Part shown: positions 32,685-40,557 of the stretch, piece after piece | Layout: the number at the start of each line of letters is the position of its first letter | Numbering within the stretch: position 1 is the stretch's first letter | Origin: Actinomadura violacea | GTDB lineage: Bacteria > Actinomycetota > Actinomycetes > Streptosporangiales > Streptosporangiaceae | DNA: 64,000 nucleotides | Assembly (NCBI RefSeq): GCF_017573465.1 | Contig: NZ_JAGEPF010000012.1 | Span: 1 to 64,000, forward strand | Direction: 5' to 3' | Notes under the pieces: model-generated | Databases searched by the model: none | The model's input: only the letters and a program-made list of their open reading frames with translations | What the model was told of the DNA's origin: nothing | Position numbers and translations under genes: made by a program

Positions 32685-33095
32685 CTATCTCTTCGCCTTG
32701 GGGGTGGCCAGTCTGTTCCCGCTCCAGTGCCGGCTGACGCTGATGATCTTTGTCTGCGAGAGGCCGGCAGTCTTGGCGGCCTCTTCGATGTCGCTGGGCT
32801 CGATGTAGCCGCCCTGGCCGCTCTTGGGGGTGAGAAGCCAGATGTCACCGCCCTCGTCGAGGGAGCCGATGGCATCGACCAACTCATCGGCGAGGTCGCC
32901 GTCTCCGGCGCGGAACCACCGCAGCACCACATCGGCGACGTCGTCGTAGTCATCGTCGACCAGGTCCTGCCCGGTGATCGACTCGATCCCCGCGCGGAGG
33001 TCGTGATCGACGTCATCGTCGTGGCCGATCTCTCGAACGACTTGGCCGTGTTCGAACCCGAGCCGGGTCGCCGGGTTGGTCTGCGCTGTTGTCAT
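32685..33095 (-). CDS. Prophage-encoded DUF3052 protein (moron)
   Basis: A 136-residue protein with the hallmark order RLGFEHGQVVREIGHDDDVD, ELVDDDYDDVADVVL-like acidic centre, GGDIWLLTPKSGQGGYIEPS and SRHWSGNRLATPK of DUF3052, normally a single chromosomal gene in actinomycetes. Function is unknown. ATG 33095 is chosen over longer frames because AAAGGA precedes it and family members start here. Located between tail fibre genes, leftward, with its own terminator. Confidence 0.85.
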   Translation of the reverse strand: MTTAQTNPATRLGFEHGQVVREIGHDDDVDHDLRAGIESITGQDLVDDDYDDVADVVLRWFRAGDGDLADELVDAIGSLDEGGDIWLLTPKSGQGGYIEPSDIEEAAKTAGLSQTKIISVSRHWSGNRLATPKAKR

Positions 33096-33408
33096 GGCGG
33101 TGTCCTTTGCTGAAGGTACCTGTGACGGTGTCGTCGAACCGAACCCTCCATACCCAAGTGAAGTCGACTGACTACCCATCGTGACGACTCGTTGACCCTC
33201 CTTCCGGAGGATCTTTGAGGCCCGGCTGAGATGCCTAGCTGGCCCCGGATTGCAGACGCCGCTGTGCACCGCTGATTCCGCTGCCTGCGCACCGCTGGAA
33301 GATCCGCGACCAACAACCACGAGGCGCTTCGTGATCCTCGCCGCCAAGTCGTCATCTGCTGGCGACGCATCGTCCGCTGATTCTGTTAGGACCCCTTAGA
33401 GGAGACCC
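33096..33408. other. Intergenic control region between DUF3052 gene and tail spike
   Basis: No gene is supported. It should hold the leftward promoter for DUF3052 and possibly a rightward one for the spike: TTGACC near 33192 and a short CCTCC/GGAGG dyad just after it are visible, but no matching -10 is convincing. Confidence 0.4.
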
Positions 33409-34584
33409 GTGGCCGTACCGTTCGACATCACCCTGCCCGTCCCCGGTGGCAGTACCGACGCCTGGGGCTCCGCGATCAACGGCACGCTGGGCGCCATCAA
33501 GGCCCGTATCAACGACGAGGCCGTCTCCCGCGGCGTCCCGCTGGATGCTTTCGCGGGGGCCACTGACGACGACAAGCTGACCCAGGCGCTGTCGTATGTG
33601 GGGCAGCAGACCTACAAGCCCGCCATCGTGCTCGGGCAGCGGTCCATGGAGTTCAAGCGCACCCGTCAGGTCTTCAACGGGCTCGCGTTCACCGGCGCGC
33701 TCACCGGTAACGAGTTCCGTTACAACCAGCGCATCAGGGTCAGCGTGCCCGGATCCGGCTGGCTGGACCTCCCTCCAGGCCAGCCCAAGGGGATCTATAT
33801 CGGCAACCTGAGTTTTGAAGGCGACTCAGGAACCAGCTTTTTCGTGGATCGCGACAACACGGGGCCGGTGCTGTGGGCGTCGCATTTCGAGAACCTCGCC
33901 TTCAACCTGTTCAAACACGTGATGTGGGGCGCCCATACGGCAGTCACGTTCTCGGGGTTCTGGGACGTCAACAACAGCTACGACACGCCTTTCAAGTTGT
34001 GGGGCAGCGACAACACGTACTGGACTGATGGGATGCTCATTGACTCTCCGAACATGGGGAGCGGCAACCGGTATCAGGTGTGGCTGCCGAACATGAGCAA
34101 AACCGTCGTCGGGCCCATCTTCATCACGGCGAAATCCAACATCTGCGGACTTCGCATCGACGGCGGTCGCGGCGTGGTGTTGGACGGTATCCGGTTCGAC
34201 GCCCAAGCTCAGGCGGGTAATCCCACGTGGGGCAGCCAGTTGCTCATCACCGGTGGAAAGCTCGTCCGGGTCCGCGACTGCTGGTTCTACGGCGGAATGT
34301 CGCAGCCGGACTCCACCGGCCACACCAACCCGGCCTACGACAAGGGCATCCTCACGATCACCGGCGGGAGCAACATCGTCGTGGACGGCGCGATGTTCAG
34401 CGACGGCGACGGCTCCCAGCCGAACAAGACCGCAGCCGGTGTCCCCCACATCTACATCGGCGGCGGCTCCAAAATCCGTGTCCGTGACATTCAGGCGAGC
34501 GATACCCCCATCGTCAAACGGGCCTCCTCTGTCTCCGCCGGAACCATCGCCACCGACTCCGACGTGACGGTGGCGGTCGGATGA
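33409..34584 (+). CDS. Tail spike with parallel beta-helix
   Basis: A 391-residue protein from GTG 33409 behind GAGGAG. After a short attachment domain (TLPVPGGSTDAWGSAINGTL) it shows rungs of a right-handed beta-helix (ITAKSNICGLRIDGGRGVVL; NIVVDGAMFSDGDGS; PHIYIGGGSKIRVRDIQASD), as in pectate-lyase-like receptor-degrading spikes. It probably binds or cleaves a surface polysaccharide. It stands apart from the other tail genes because of the inserted DUF3052/AT-hook pair. Confidence 0.8.
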   Translation: MAVPFDITLPVPGGSTDAWGSAINGTLGAIKARINDEAVSRGVPLDAFAGATDDDKLTQALSYVGQQTYKPAIVLGQRSMEFKRTRQVFNGLAFTGALTGNEFRYNQRIRVSVPGSGWLDLPPGQPKGIYIGNLSFEGDSGTSFFVDRDNTGPVLWASHFENLAFNLFKHVMWGAHTAVTFSGFWDVNNSYDTPFKLWGSDNTYWTDGMLIDSPNMGSGNRYQVWLPNMSKTVVGPIFITAKSNICGLRIDGGRGVVLDGIRFDAQAQAGNPTWGSQLLITGGKLVRVRDCWFYGGMSQPDSTGHTNPAYDKGILTITGGSNIVVDGAMFSDGDGSQPNKTAAGVPHIYIGGGSKIRVRDIQASDTPIVKRASSVSAGTIATDSDVTVAVG

Positions 34585-34600
34585 ACTTACGGGAGGCTCC

Positions 34601-34936
34601 TTGACGCAGGAGCCGATGCTCGGAGAGGTCGTCCGACGGCTGGACCGCATGGAAGAGATGCTCCGCGAACTCGTGTCGGTTCAGGTTTACACCCGCGACC
34701 AGCGCGAGACCGACCGACGCATCGAAGCAACGGAAAAGAGGATCCAGCTCCTCGAACGCCGCATGGAAGACATGGCCGAAGAAAAGGACGTGCAAGCTCT
34801 GGAACGCCGCGTCGAGGACGCAGCGAAACAGAGCGGGACCAACATCCGGCAAGCCATCTTCTCGGGCCTGATCCCCGGCGTGCTGTTCCTGATCACGATC
34901 CTCATCCAAATTTCACAGGCGAGAGGCGGGAACTGA
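34601..34936 (+). CDS. Coiled-coil protein with C-terminal TM helix
   Basis: A 111-residue protein from TTG 34601 (GGGAGG upstream). Residues 10-75 form a coiled coil (RRIEATEKRIQLLERRMEDM); residues 86-105 form a hydrophobic helix (FSGLIPGVLFLITILIQI). This XhlA-like layout is typical of holin-accessory proteins next to lysins. The stop overlaps a small frame leading into the lysin. Confidence 0.7.
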   Translation: MTQEPMLGEVVRRLDRMEEMLRELVSVQVYTRDQRETDRRIEATEKRIQLLERRMEDMAEEKDVQALERRVEDAAKQSGTNIRQAIFSGLIPGVLFLITILIQISQARGGN

Positions 34937-35004
34937 TGCTCAGCCGCGTCGTCGCCCACACCCGCATCACCGGCGTCCGCGCCGCGACCGACAAGGAGGT
35001 CTGA
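34936..35004 (+). CDS. 22-codon linking frame
   Basis: ATG 34936 overlaps the previous stop (TGATG). The frame ends at 35004, three bases before the lysin ATG, and its last codons contain the lysin ribosome site AAGGAGG. It may serve only to couple translation. Confidence 0.3.
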   Translation: MLSRVVAHTRITGVRAATDKEV

Positions 35005-35007
35005 CCG

Positions 35008-36063
35008 ATGGGCGTGTTCTCAGGAACACCCGCCGTCTTCGGCGTCGACTACGCGTGGGGCCGCCCCGGCGCGACCGCGTTGAAACGCGCCGGGGCGAAG
35101 TTCGCGTGCCGCTACCTCTCGCACGACACCACCGGCAAGAACCTCGACCGCGCCGAGGCCGACGAACTGTCGGCGGCGGGCCTGTGGCTGGTGGTGGTGT
35201 GGGAGACCACCGCGAACCGAGCGCTGGACGGCAAGGCCGCTGGGAAGGCGGACGCGAGGGCCGCCGCAGCCCAGGCCAAGGCGTGCGGCATGCCGGACGA
35301 CCGGCCGATCTACTTCGCGGTCGACTGGGACGCCTCGTCCTCCCAGCAGGACGCGATCAACGCCTACCTGGACGGCGCCGCGTCCGTCCTCGGCCGCGAC
35401 CGCGTCGGCCTGTACGCCGGATACGGGCCGATCGCGCGGGCGTTCGACGCCGGGAAGATCGCCTACGGGTGGCAGACCTACGCCTGGTCCGGCGGCCGCT
35501 GGGACGCCCGCGCCCAGCTCCAGCAGTACTCCAACGACCACACGATCAACGGCGTCGGCCTCGACTACGACCGCGCCGTCAAGGACGACTACGGGCAGTG
35601 GCGCGTCGGCGTCTCGCCCACCGAGGAGGACCAGGACCCCATGCCCGAATACGTGTCCGTCGGCGTCACCAAGCCCCAGAAGCTCGCGCCCGGCAAGTGG
35701 ACGAACGTGAGCTGGCAGCACGACTACGCCGACACCAAGCACCAGCACGCCGACAGCGGCGGCCCGAGCATCCTGTGGGGCTCGGCCCGCTACGCGCTGA
35801 CCGCCGCCGTCACGGTCACCGGAGTGCCGGCGGGCACGCTGATCCAGGCCCGCGTGGTCGAGATCGACGCCAAGGACGACAGCAGGTTCGAGGCCGGACC
35901 GCTCCAGGACTACGTCTCGACCGGCAACGAGACCAACATCGTGTACTCGCTCGGCGCCGACACGGTCCGCGCCGACCACCGCGTCCGCCTCCAGGTGACC
36001 CAGCACGGCACCGCCGCAGCGACGGTCGCTTCCGGAAGCGCGAAGGTCTTCTTCTGGCGCTGA
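35008..36063 (+). CDS. Endolysin, DUF1906 glycoside hydrolase-like
   Basis: A 351-residue protein. Residues 10-190 form a TIM-barrel-like DUF1906 domain (FGVDYAWGRP; CRYLSHDTTGKNL; RPIYFAVDWDASSSQQ; ARAQLQQYSND; GLDYDRAV) with the acidic residues expected for peptidoglycan glycan cleavage. Residues 210-351 form a beta domain, probably for wall binding. No signal peptide; export would depend on a holin. Confidence 0.85.
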   Translation: MGVFSGTPAVFGVDYAWGRPGATALKRAGAKFACRYLSHDTTGKNLDRAEADELSAAGLWLVVVWETTANRALDGKAAGKADARAAAAQAKACGMPDDRPIYFAVDWDASSSQQDAINAYLDGAASVLGRDRVGLYAGYGPIARAFDAGKIAYGWQTYAWSGGRWDARAQLQQYSNDHTINGVGLDYDRAVKDDYGQWRVGVSPTEEDQDPMPEYVSVGVTKPQKLAPGKWTNVSWQHDYADTKHQHADSGGPSILWGSARYALTAAVTVTGVPAGTLIQARVVEIDAKDDSRFEAGPLQDYVSTGNETNIVYSLGADTVRADHRVRLQVTQHGTAAATVASGSAKVFFWR

Positions 36064-36120
36064 CCCCGCGCCCTCCTCATCTCCCCAGTCGGCCCCCGGC
36101 ATCAGCCAGGGGCCTTCGTC

Positions 36121-37011
36121 ATGCCCGGAGGACTCTTGCCCGTCACCTTCCGCCCCGGTCGGCGCCCGCCCATCCGCACCCGGGCCCGCGTCAAGCTGCG
36201 TCCCCACCTGCGTACCGCCATGCCGCCGCCCGCCTCGGTCAACTGGTTCGAGCACGTCGCGGCCTGGCCGATGTACATGAACGACCGCATCGGCGACTGC
36301 GCCATCGTCATGGAGGCCCATGCCCTCCAGGCGACCTCCACCTACGGGTCCGGCTCGACCATCAGCGTCTCCGACGACGACGTACTGCCCGTGTACGAGC
36401 GCGTCAGCGGCTACAACCCCGACGACCCGAGCAGCGACGTCGGCTGCATCCTGCAGGCCGTCTACGCCGACTGGCGGCGCACGGGCATCGCCGGGCACAA
36501 GGCGGCCGCGTTCGCTGAGGTCGAGCCGTCCGACCTCGACGAGATCAAGTCCGCCGTCTACCTGCTGGGGACGGTCGGGCTCGGCATCGTCGTCACCGCC
36601 CAGATGATGACCGACTTCGACTCGGGCAAGGACTGGACGCGCGCCGGCGGCCGCAGCCTCGGCGGCCACGCCGTGGTGATCGTCGGCTACGACGACACCG
36701 GCGTCTGGATCGTCACCTGGGGCAAGGTCATCAAGATGACGTGGTCGGTGTTCCGCCGCGTCGTCGACGAAGCGTGGGTCGCGATCCTCCCCGAGTGGCT
36801 GGACGCCAACGGCCTCGACCCCCTCGGCGTGGACCTGTACGGGCTCGGTGAGGAGCTGCACGCCCTCACCGGTGATCCCAATCCCTTTCCAGCGCCCGAT
36901 CCCACGCCCGTTGCTCCTGGCCCGGCTCCTGCTCCGGGTCCGGACGTGGATCCGAGCGATGTGGAGCTGGCGGCCGCGCTGAAGAAGTGGCTGGCCACCA
37001 CGGGCCTGTGA
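36121..37011 (+). CDS. Papain-like cysteine peptidase, putative second lysin
   Basis: A 296-residue protein. A catalytic-type Cys lies in NDRIGDCAIVMEAH and the His in GGHAVVIVGYDDTGVWIVTW; this order and spacing fit the papain/C1-like fold, though the usual Asn position reads Thr (TWGK). The C-terminus is a Pro-rich linker plus a helix. Start may be ATG 36121 or TTG 36136, which has the better ribosome site (GGAGG). Between lysin and holin-like gene, so a wall-peptide-cutting role is likely. Confidence 0.65.
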   Translation: MPGGLLPVTFRPGRRPPIRTRARVKLRPHLRTAMPPPASVNWFEHVAAWPMYMNDRIGDCAIVMEAHALQATSTYGSGSTISVSDDDVLPVYERVSGYNPDDPSSDVGCILQAVYADWRRTGIAGHKAAAFAEVEPSDLDEIKSAVYLLGTVGLGIVVTAQMMTDFDSGKDWTRAGGRSLGGHAVVIVGYDDTGVWIVTWGKVIKMTWSVFRRVVDEAWVAILPEWLDANGLDPLGVDLYGLGEELHALTGDPNPFPAPDPTPVAPGPAPAPGPDVDPSDVELAAALKKWLATTGL

Positions 37012-37228
37012 GCCCCTCCACCACCCCGTCTCCATCGCCCGCCCGCGTGCGAGCGCTCAGCCGACCGTGAGCCACCACCCGGCCGGGCGGTGGCGATCAG
37101 CCGCGAACGGGCCCGTCAGCTCGATCGCGGGCCATACCCGATCGCGCGCAGGCCCACGGCGCCCATCCCTCTCGGCGTCCGGTGCCGCCGCCGCCGTGTG
37201 CACGCCCTCAACGAAACGGAATCAGCCC

Positions 37229-37498
37229 ATGCTCCAGTCCATGATCCGCACGCTCGTCCCGCTCGTCGTCGGCTTCCTCGTCGGCCAGGCAGCCAGGATC
37301 GGCCTCGACCTGCCCGCGGGTGCGGTGACCGAGATCGTCACCGTCGCGGTCGCGTTCGCCTACTACACCGTCGTCCGGTTCGCCGAGACGCACTGGCCCG
37401 CCGTGGGCCGCTGGCTGCTGGCGGCCGGGCTCACCAGCCACTCCCCGGTCTACGTTCCCGCCGTCACCGCCCAGCGGCTCACCCGGCCGCGCGCGTAA
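37229..37498 (+). CDS. Holin-like membrane protein
   Basis: An 89-residue protein with two hydrophobic helices (TLVPLVVGFLVGQAARIGLD and TEIVTVAVAFAYYTVVRF). Size, topology and position after two lysins fit an actinophage holin. ATG 37229; upstream open frame is not used. Last gene of the late block. Confidence 0.7.
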   Translation: MLQSMIRTLVPLVVGFLVGQAARIGLDLPAGAVTEIVTVAVAFAYYTVVRFAETHWPAVGRWLLAAGLTSHSPVYVPAVTAQRLTRPRA

Positions 37499-37509
37499 AA
37501 CTTCATGGC

Positions 37510-37563
37510 GAGAAGATGCCCCGTTCACCCGGCCGTCCAGCCGGGTGAACGGGGCATCTTCTC
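37510..37563 (+). terminator. Strong late terminator, perfect 23-bp stem
   Basis: Arms 37510-37532 and 37541-37563 pair perfectly around an 8-base loop, 12 bases after the holin-like stop, followed by TGTTTAT. One of the strongest hairpins in the window; it closes the late operon. Confidence 0.85.
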
Positions 37564-37825
37564 TGTTTATGTGTTTACCAATTCCGACTTATCACCACAA
37601 AACCAAGCAAATCACCGCCCTACGGTAACGGTCGAGAGGTTTTTTAACGTTCAGACTTGCATTCGAGCGCCGCTGGATTGACACTCCGAGGCAACGTGAT
37701 GCATACTGCCTTCCCCTTTTTGCTTAACCTGCCTTAGCCATGCCATCATCCCGTCATCACGGCCGTGTTATCGAGACGAGTCGACCCATAGGAGAGGTCC
37801 GCTCAAGGCAGCAATAGGGGGTTCG
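37564..37825 (+). promoter_or_regulatory. A+T-richer control region with promoter
   Basis: A 260-base gene-free stretch of visibly lower G+C. TTGACA at 37678-37683 and CATACT at 37702-37707 (18-base spacer) form a good rightward promoter about 115 bases before the GTG of the next small gene. A T-run (GGTTTTTTAACG) lies near 37640. Confidence 0.55.
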
Positions 37826-38008
37826 GTGGTCACGGACTTGTTGATCGCCATCGTCGTGCTGTGCGGCGTAATCATCGCCTTGGTGGCAGGATTCTCAGCG
37901 AAGTTGAGCGGCGCGCAAGCAAACAACATCCTCACGCAGGCAGGTGTCGCTTTTGCCGGATCCGTGGGGGTTCTACTGGCCCTGCTGAACGCCGCGAAAG
38001 TGATCTAA
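37826..38008 (+). CDS. Small two-TM membrane protein with its own promoter
   Basis: A 60-residue protein from GTG 37826 (AGGGGG upstream) that is almost entirely two hydrophobic helices (LLIAIVVLCGVIIALVAGF and AGVAFAGSVGVLLALLNAA). It lies beyond the late terminator, with a private promoter and terminator, so it is probably expressed independently of lysis. It could be an antiholin, a toxin-like peptide or an exclusion protein. Confidence 0.6.
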   Translation: MVTDLLIAIVVLCGVIIALVAGFSAKLSGAQANNILTQAGVAFAGSVGVLLALLNAAKVI

Positions 38009-38051
38009 CGCGTTACCGAAGAAGTCTGTGATGAACCGGCCGGAGAGCGAG

Positions 38052-38080
38052 GCTGGTGGCCAATATGCGTGGCCACCAGC
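38052..38080. terminator. Bidirectional terminator, 11-bp stem
   Basis: Perfect arms 38052-38062 and 38070-38080 with a 7-base loop, between the converging small membrane gene and the leftward early operon. Confidence 0.75.
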
Positions 38081-38092
38081 CGACCACCTCGA

Positions 38093-38368
38093 CTAGTTCG
38101 CATCCTTCCGGCTCGCGCGCTTGGCCGCGATCTGCCGTTCCCGCTCGTAGGAGGCGCAGTTCGCTTCAGCGGCGGCCTCCTCCTCGGTGACCGGGTCTCG
38201 GCGATGCCGGTGGCCGCACCCGTAAGCGCAGTCCCAGTACAGGCGCCCTTCGTCGTCGGTCTTCCAGGTAACGAACTTGTGGTGCCCACCCCGGCAGGCT
38301 TCTTTCCTCTCGGCTTCGTAGATCGCTTCGAGCGTCTTCATGCTCGGCGGCTTCCACCGGCGTGCCAT
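38093..38368 (-). CDS. Cys/His-containing small early protein
   Basis: A 91-residue basic protein with a possible zinc site (LYWDCAYGCGHRHRRDP plus an upstream Cys/His stretch). Last gene of the leftward operon driven by P2; its ATG overlaps the previous stop (TGATG). Function unknown. Confidence 0.6.
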   Translation of the reverse strand: MARRWKPPSMKTLEAIYEAERKEACRGGHHKFVTWKTDDEGRLYWDCAYGCGHRHRRDPVTEEEAAAEANCASYERERQIAAKRASRKDAN

Positions 38369-38892
38369 CAGCGCTCCTCAATGTGGAAGCCCTGACACCG
38401 AGCCGGGCACTTCCCGGCCGGGTACTCGCACGGGGCGATCGCCAGCACCTGGGACGGCAGGGCGGGCATGGAGGGGTCGATCGGCTCGGGCTTGCCGAGG
38501 CCGGCCTTGAACAGCGTCCGGTACAGCCGCTTGTAGTCCGCGCGGTGCGCGGCGCGTTCGTGCCGGTTCCAGACGCCGTACTGGGGGTTCAGGCGCAGCG
38601 ACCGGTCGATCAGCAGGTGGAGTTGGCGCTTGAGAACCAGCGGCGCGCACCGCTCGCAGGCCGCCCAGCCGTCCTCGTCGATCTGGGTGATGGTGTCGCC
38701 TTGCGGGCTCTGGAAGACCTCGACGGTGCCTCGGTTGGGTGGGAACGCCACCACCGCGGCGAGGTAGCAGCAGAAGTCGCAGACCTGCCCGTTGTGCTTG
38801 TCCTGGTAGTGCTGGTGTCGCTGGCGGACGTGTTCGGCGTACTCGGTGAGGATCTGGTCGAGGTCGTCGACGTCCTCGGAATGCAGGGTCAT
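38368..38892 (-). CDS. Early protein with Cys pairs
   Basis: A 174-residue protein. Two Cys pairs (VCDFCCYL; ACERCAP) and a Cys-rich end (GKCPARCQGF) suggest zinc binding. ATG 38892 is preferred; an in-frame ATG lies at 38919. Coupled to the next gene by TGATG. Confidence 0.6.
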   Translation of the reverse strand: MTLHSEDVDDLDQILTEYAEHVRQRHQHYQDKHNGQVCDFCCYLAAVVAFPPNRGTVEVFQSPQGDTITQIDEDGWAACERCAPLVLKRQLHLLIDRSLRLNPQYGVWNRHERAAHRADYKRLYRTLFKAGLGKPEPIDPSMPALPSQVLAIAPCEYPAGKCPARCQGFHIEER

Positions 38893-38994
38893 CGTTCTCG
38901 TTTCGTTCGGAGGGGGCATCCGTCGCGGCCTCGCGCGGATGCCCGGCGGAGGGGACGCGGCGGGAGCGGTGCGGCTCCCGCCGCGTGCGCGGGA

Positions 38995-39207
38995 TCAGGA
39001 GTTGCGTCGGGCCGGGCACTCACCCGTGAGGCGGGTCAGGTGCACCAGCAGCCCGTGGGTGTCGCCGATGCGGCGCGCGTAGTCGATCTGCTTGCGGACC
39101 TCGGCGCGTTCCTGCTCGGTGATGGCGTGGTTGAACAGGCAGTAGCACCGCGTCGGTACGCAGGTGCGTTCCTCGGCAGTCCCGTCGTCGGGGGGCAGCT
39201 CGGTCAC
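38995..39207 (-). CDS. 70-residue early protein
   Basis: Starts at GTG 39207, overlapping the preceding stop. Contains CVPTRCYCLFNHAITEQERA and a helical C-terminal half. No family recognised. Confidence 0.5.
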   Translation of the reverse strand: MTELPPDDGTAEERTCVPTRCYCLFNHAITEQERAEVRKQIDYARRIGDTHGLLVHLTRLTGECPARRNS

Positions 39208-39545
39208 GGGTGGCTGTCTTCGCTGGCGAGGATGAGTGCGGGGTCGTGGCAGGCCGCCTCAAGGACGAGCTGCCGGGCCCGGTCGGCGAATTCGGTGATC
39301 TCCTGGTCGGGCCTGTCGATGTCGGCGATCACCCAGGTGATGAGGCCGAGGATTACGAACCGTCCGGTCTCGGCGGTCTCGGCGACGGTGTCGCGGATGT
39401 GGGCCTCGGACAGGCCCGCGACGCGGGCCACCTCCTCGACCTTGGTGCTCAGCGCCTTGGCGGCGCCGTCGCGGTCGTCCCAGTGCTCGGCTGCGCGGCC
39501 GATCCGGTCGTCTGTGTGGTGGTGACACACGATGGTGAAGGGCAT
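39204..39545 (-). CDS. Early protein, tandem paralogue 1
   Basis: A 113-residue protein starting MPFTIVCHHHTDDRIGRAAE, with EHWDDRDGAAKALSTKVEEV and a hydrophobic middle (FVILGLITWVIADI). The neighbour upstream begins and continues in the same way, so the two arose by duplication. ATG 39545 behind GAAGG. Confidence 0.65.
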   Translation of the reverse strand: MPFTIVCHHHTDDRIGRAAEHWDDRDGAAKALSTKVEEVARVAGLSEAHIRDTVAETAETGRFVILGLITWVIADIDRPDQEITEFADRARQLVLEAACHDPALILASEDSHP

Positions 39546-39619
39546 GAGGTGCCTTCTCTGTGAGGTGTGGGCGCGCCGAGGCCAGGCCGGTCGTGGACCG
39601 GCCCCGGCGCGGTGAGGAT

Positions 39620-39958
39620 TCAGGAGGTGGGCTTTGCCGAGTGGCCGCACGACTTGATCTCGGCGAGTCGCCTGCGGACGCGGTCTTCCAGCTCCTCGAT
39701 GGACTGCTCGGGCCGGACGGCCTCAATCACGGTGATCGTGCAGATCCCCTCGAAGATGACGTAGCCCGTCGCGGCCGCGATGCTGGCGGCGCGCAGCAGA
39801 AGAACCCAGGTGAAGCGGTCGCCGGGCAAGAATCCGTCGGCGACCTCTTCCACCCAGTCGCACAAGCTCTGGGCGGCTTCTTCCCTGTCCTGCCAGTGAC
39901 GGCGGGAGCGGCTGAGATCGCCGGACTGGTGTTCGTGCGTGACCAGGATGAACGGCAT
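39620..39958 (-). CDS. Early protein, tandem paralogue 2
   Basis: A 112-residue paralogue of the next gene: MPFILVTHEHQSGDLSRSRR, HWQDREEAAQSLCDWVEEVA, then a hydrophobic stretch with YVIFEGICTITVIE. Similar length and layout; function unknown. Confidence 0.65.
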   Translation of the reverse strand: MPFILVTHEHQSGDLSRSRRHWQDREEAAQSLCDWVEEVADGFLPGDRFTWVLLLRAASIAAATGYVIFEGICTITVIEAVRPEQSIEELEDRVRRRLAEIKSCGHSAKPTS

Positions 39959-39994
39959 GGCCGCCCCCTTTCTGGTGGCCTGTAGGAGCGCGGC

Positions 39995-40318
39995 CTAAGC
40001 CGCGTTCCCGCCGGGCGCCTTCGCGGGGGCGGGGCGGATGCCGTACTCGCGGGCGAACACGGTGGTGTGCCCGTGCTCGCGGGCCTCGCGGAGGCCACGC
40101 TCGTAAGCGGCCCTGGTCGGCGGCCAGTCGGTGGCGTCGGCCTTCTTCTTGAACATCTCGACCAGCGCGGCCTTGGCGTCCTCGGCGGCGGGGTGGCCGT
40201 CGGACAGGACGCGCGGGGTGCGGCTGCCGGTGCGCCCGGTGCAGATCACCTGCCAGCTCTGTGCCTTCGGTGTGTCCTCCTCGCGGGGCTGGTCCACGGC
40301 GCGGCGCCTGATGGGCAT
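39995..40318 (-). CDS. First gene of the P2 early operon
   Basis: A 107-residue basic, helical protein (AEDAKAALVEMFKKKADATD; YERGLREAREHGHTTVFARE). ATG 40318 follows AGAGGGA. The preceding leader frame stops 13 bases upstream, so leader and gene share one transcript. No family recognised. Confidence 0.6.
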   Translation of the reverse strand: MPIRRRAVDQPREEDTPKAQSWQVICTGRTGSRTPRVLSDGHPAAEDAKAALVEMFKKKADATDWPPTRAAYERGLREAREHGHTTVFAREYGIRPAPAKAPGGNAA

Positions 40319-40331
40319 GGTCGGTCCCTCT

Positions 40332-40397
40332 CTACTGGACCTGCGGGAAGAGGGCGGGCCACCCCGCCCAACTTCCGTCGGTTTGCTGTGCTGACAT
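40332..40397 (-). CDS. Leader peptide 2, MSAQQTDG... (21 residues)
   Basis: Opens five bases after the -10 of P2 and stops with TAG at 40332, next to the ribosome site of the 107-residue gene. Shares the first six residues with leaders 3, 4 and 6. It could also be read as an untranslated operator sequence. Confidence 0.4.
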   Translation of the reverse strand: MSAQQTDGSWAGWPALFPQVQ

Positions 40398-40436
40398 GTA
40401 CCAAAGTAGTTCCCATTTCCCACATTTGTCAACACA
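40398..40436 (-). promoter_or_regulatory. Leader-type promoter P2
   Basis: Minus strand: TGTGTTGACA (40436-40427, -35 TTGACA at 40432-40427), 18-base spacer, -10 TACTTT (40408-40403), five bases to ATG. Divergent from P3 with only 28 bases between the two -35 elements. Confidence 0.7.
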
Positions 40437-40464
40437 GTGCCCTAGGTTAAAAGACTGTGATCAC

Positions 40465-40503
40465 TGTGTTGACAGGCCAGTCCGGAAGGCTCTAGGGTTT
40501 CTC
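40465..40503 (+). promoter_or_regulatory. Leader-type promoter P3
   Basis: TGTGTTGACA at 40465-40474 (-35 TTGACA 40469-40474), 18-base spacer, -10 TAGGGT (40493-40498), five bases to ATG. Preceded by TCAC, as in P4 and P5. Confidence 0.7.
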
Positions 40504-40557
40504 ATGTCAGCACAGCAAACCGAAGGAGCATCATGGACAGGACCGCCCTGGTTCTGA
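40504..40557 (+). CDS. Leader peptide 3, MSAQQTEGAS... (17 residues)
   Basis: Begins five bases after the -10 of P3 and runs out of frame 25 bases into the DUF3846-like gene. The ribosome site of that gene (GAAGGAG) is inside the leader codons, so translation of the two must interact. Confidence 0.35.
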   Translation: MSAQQTEGASWTGPPWF

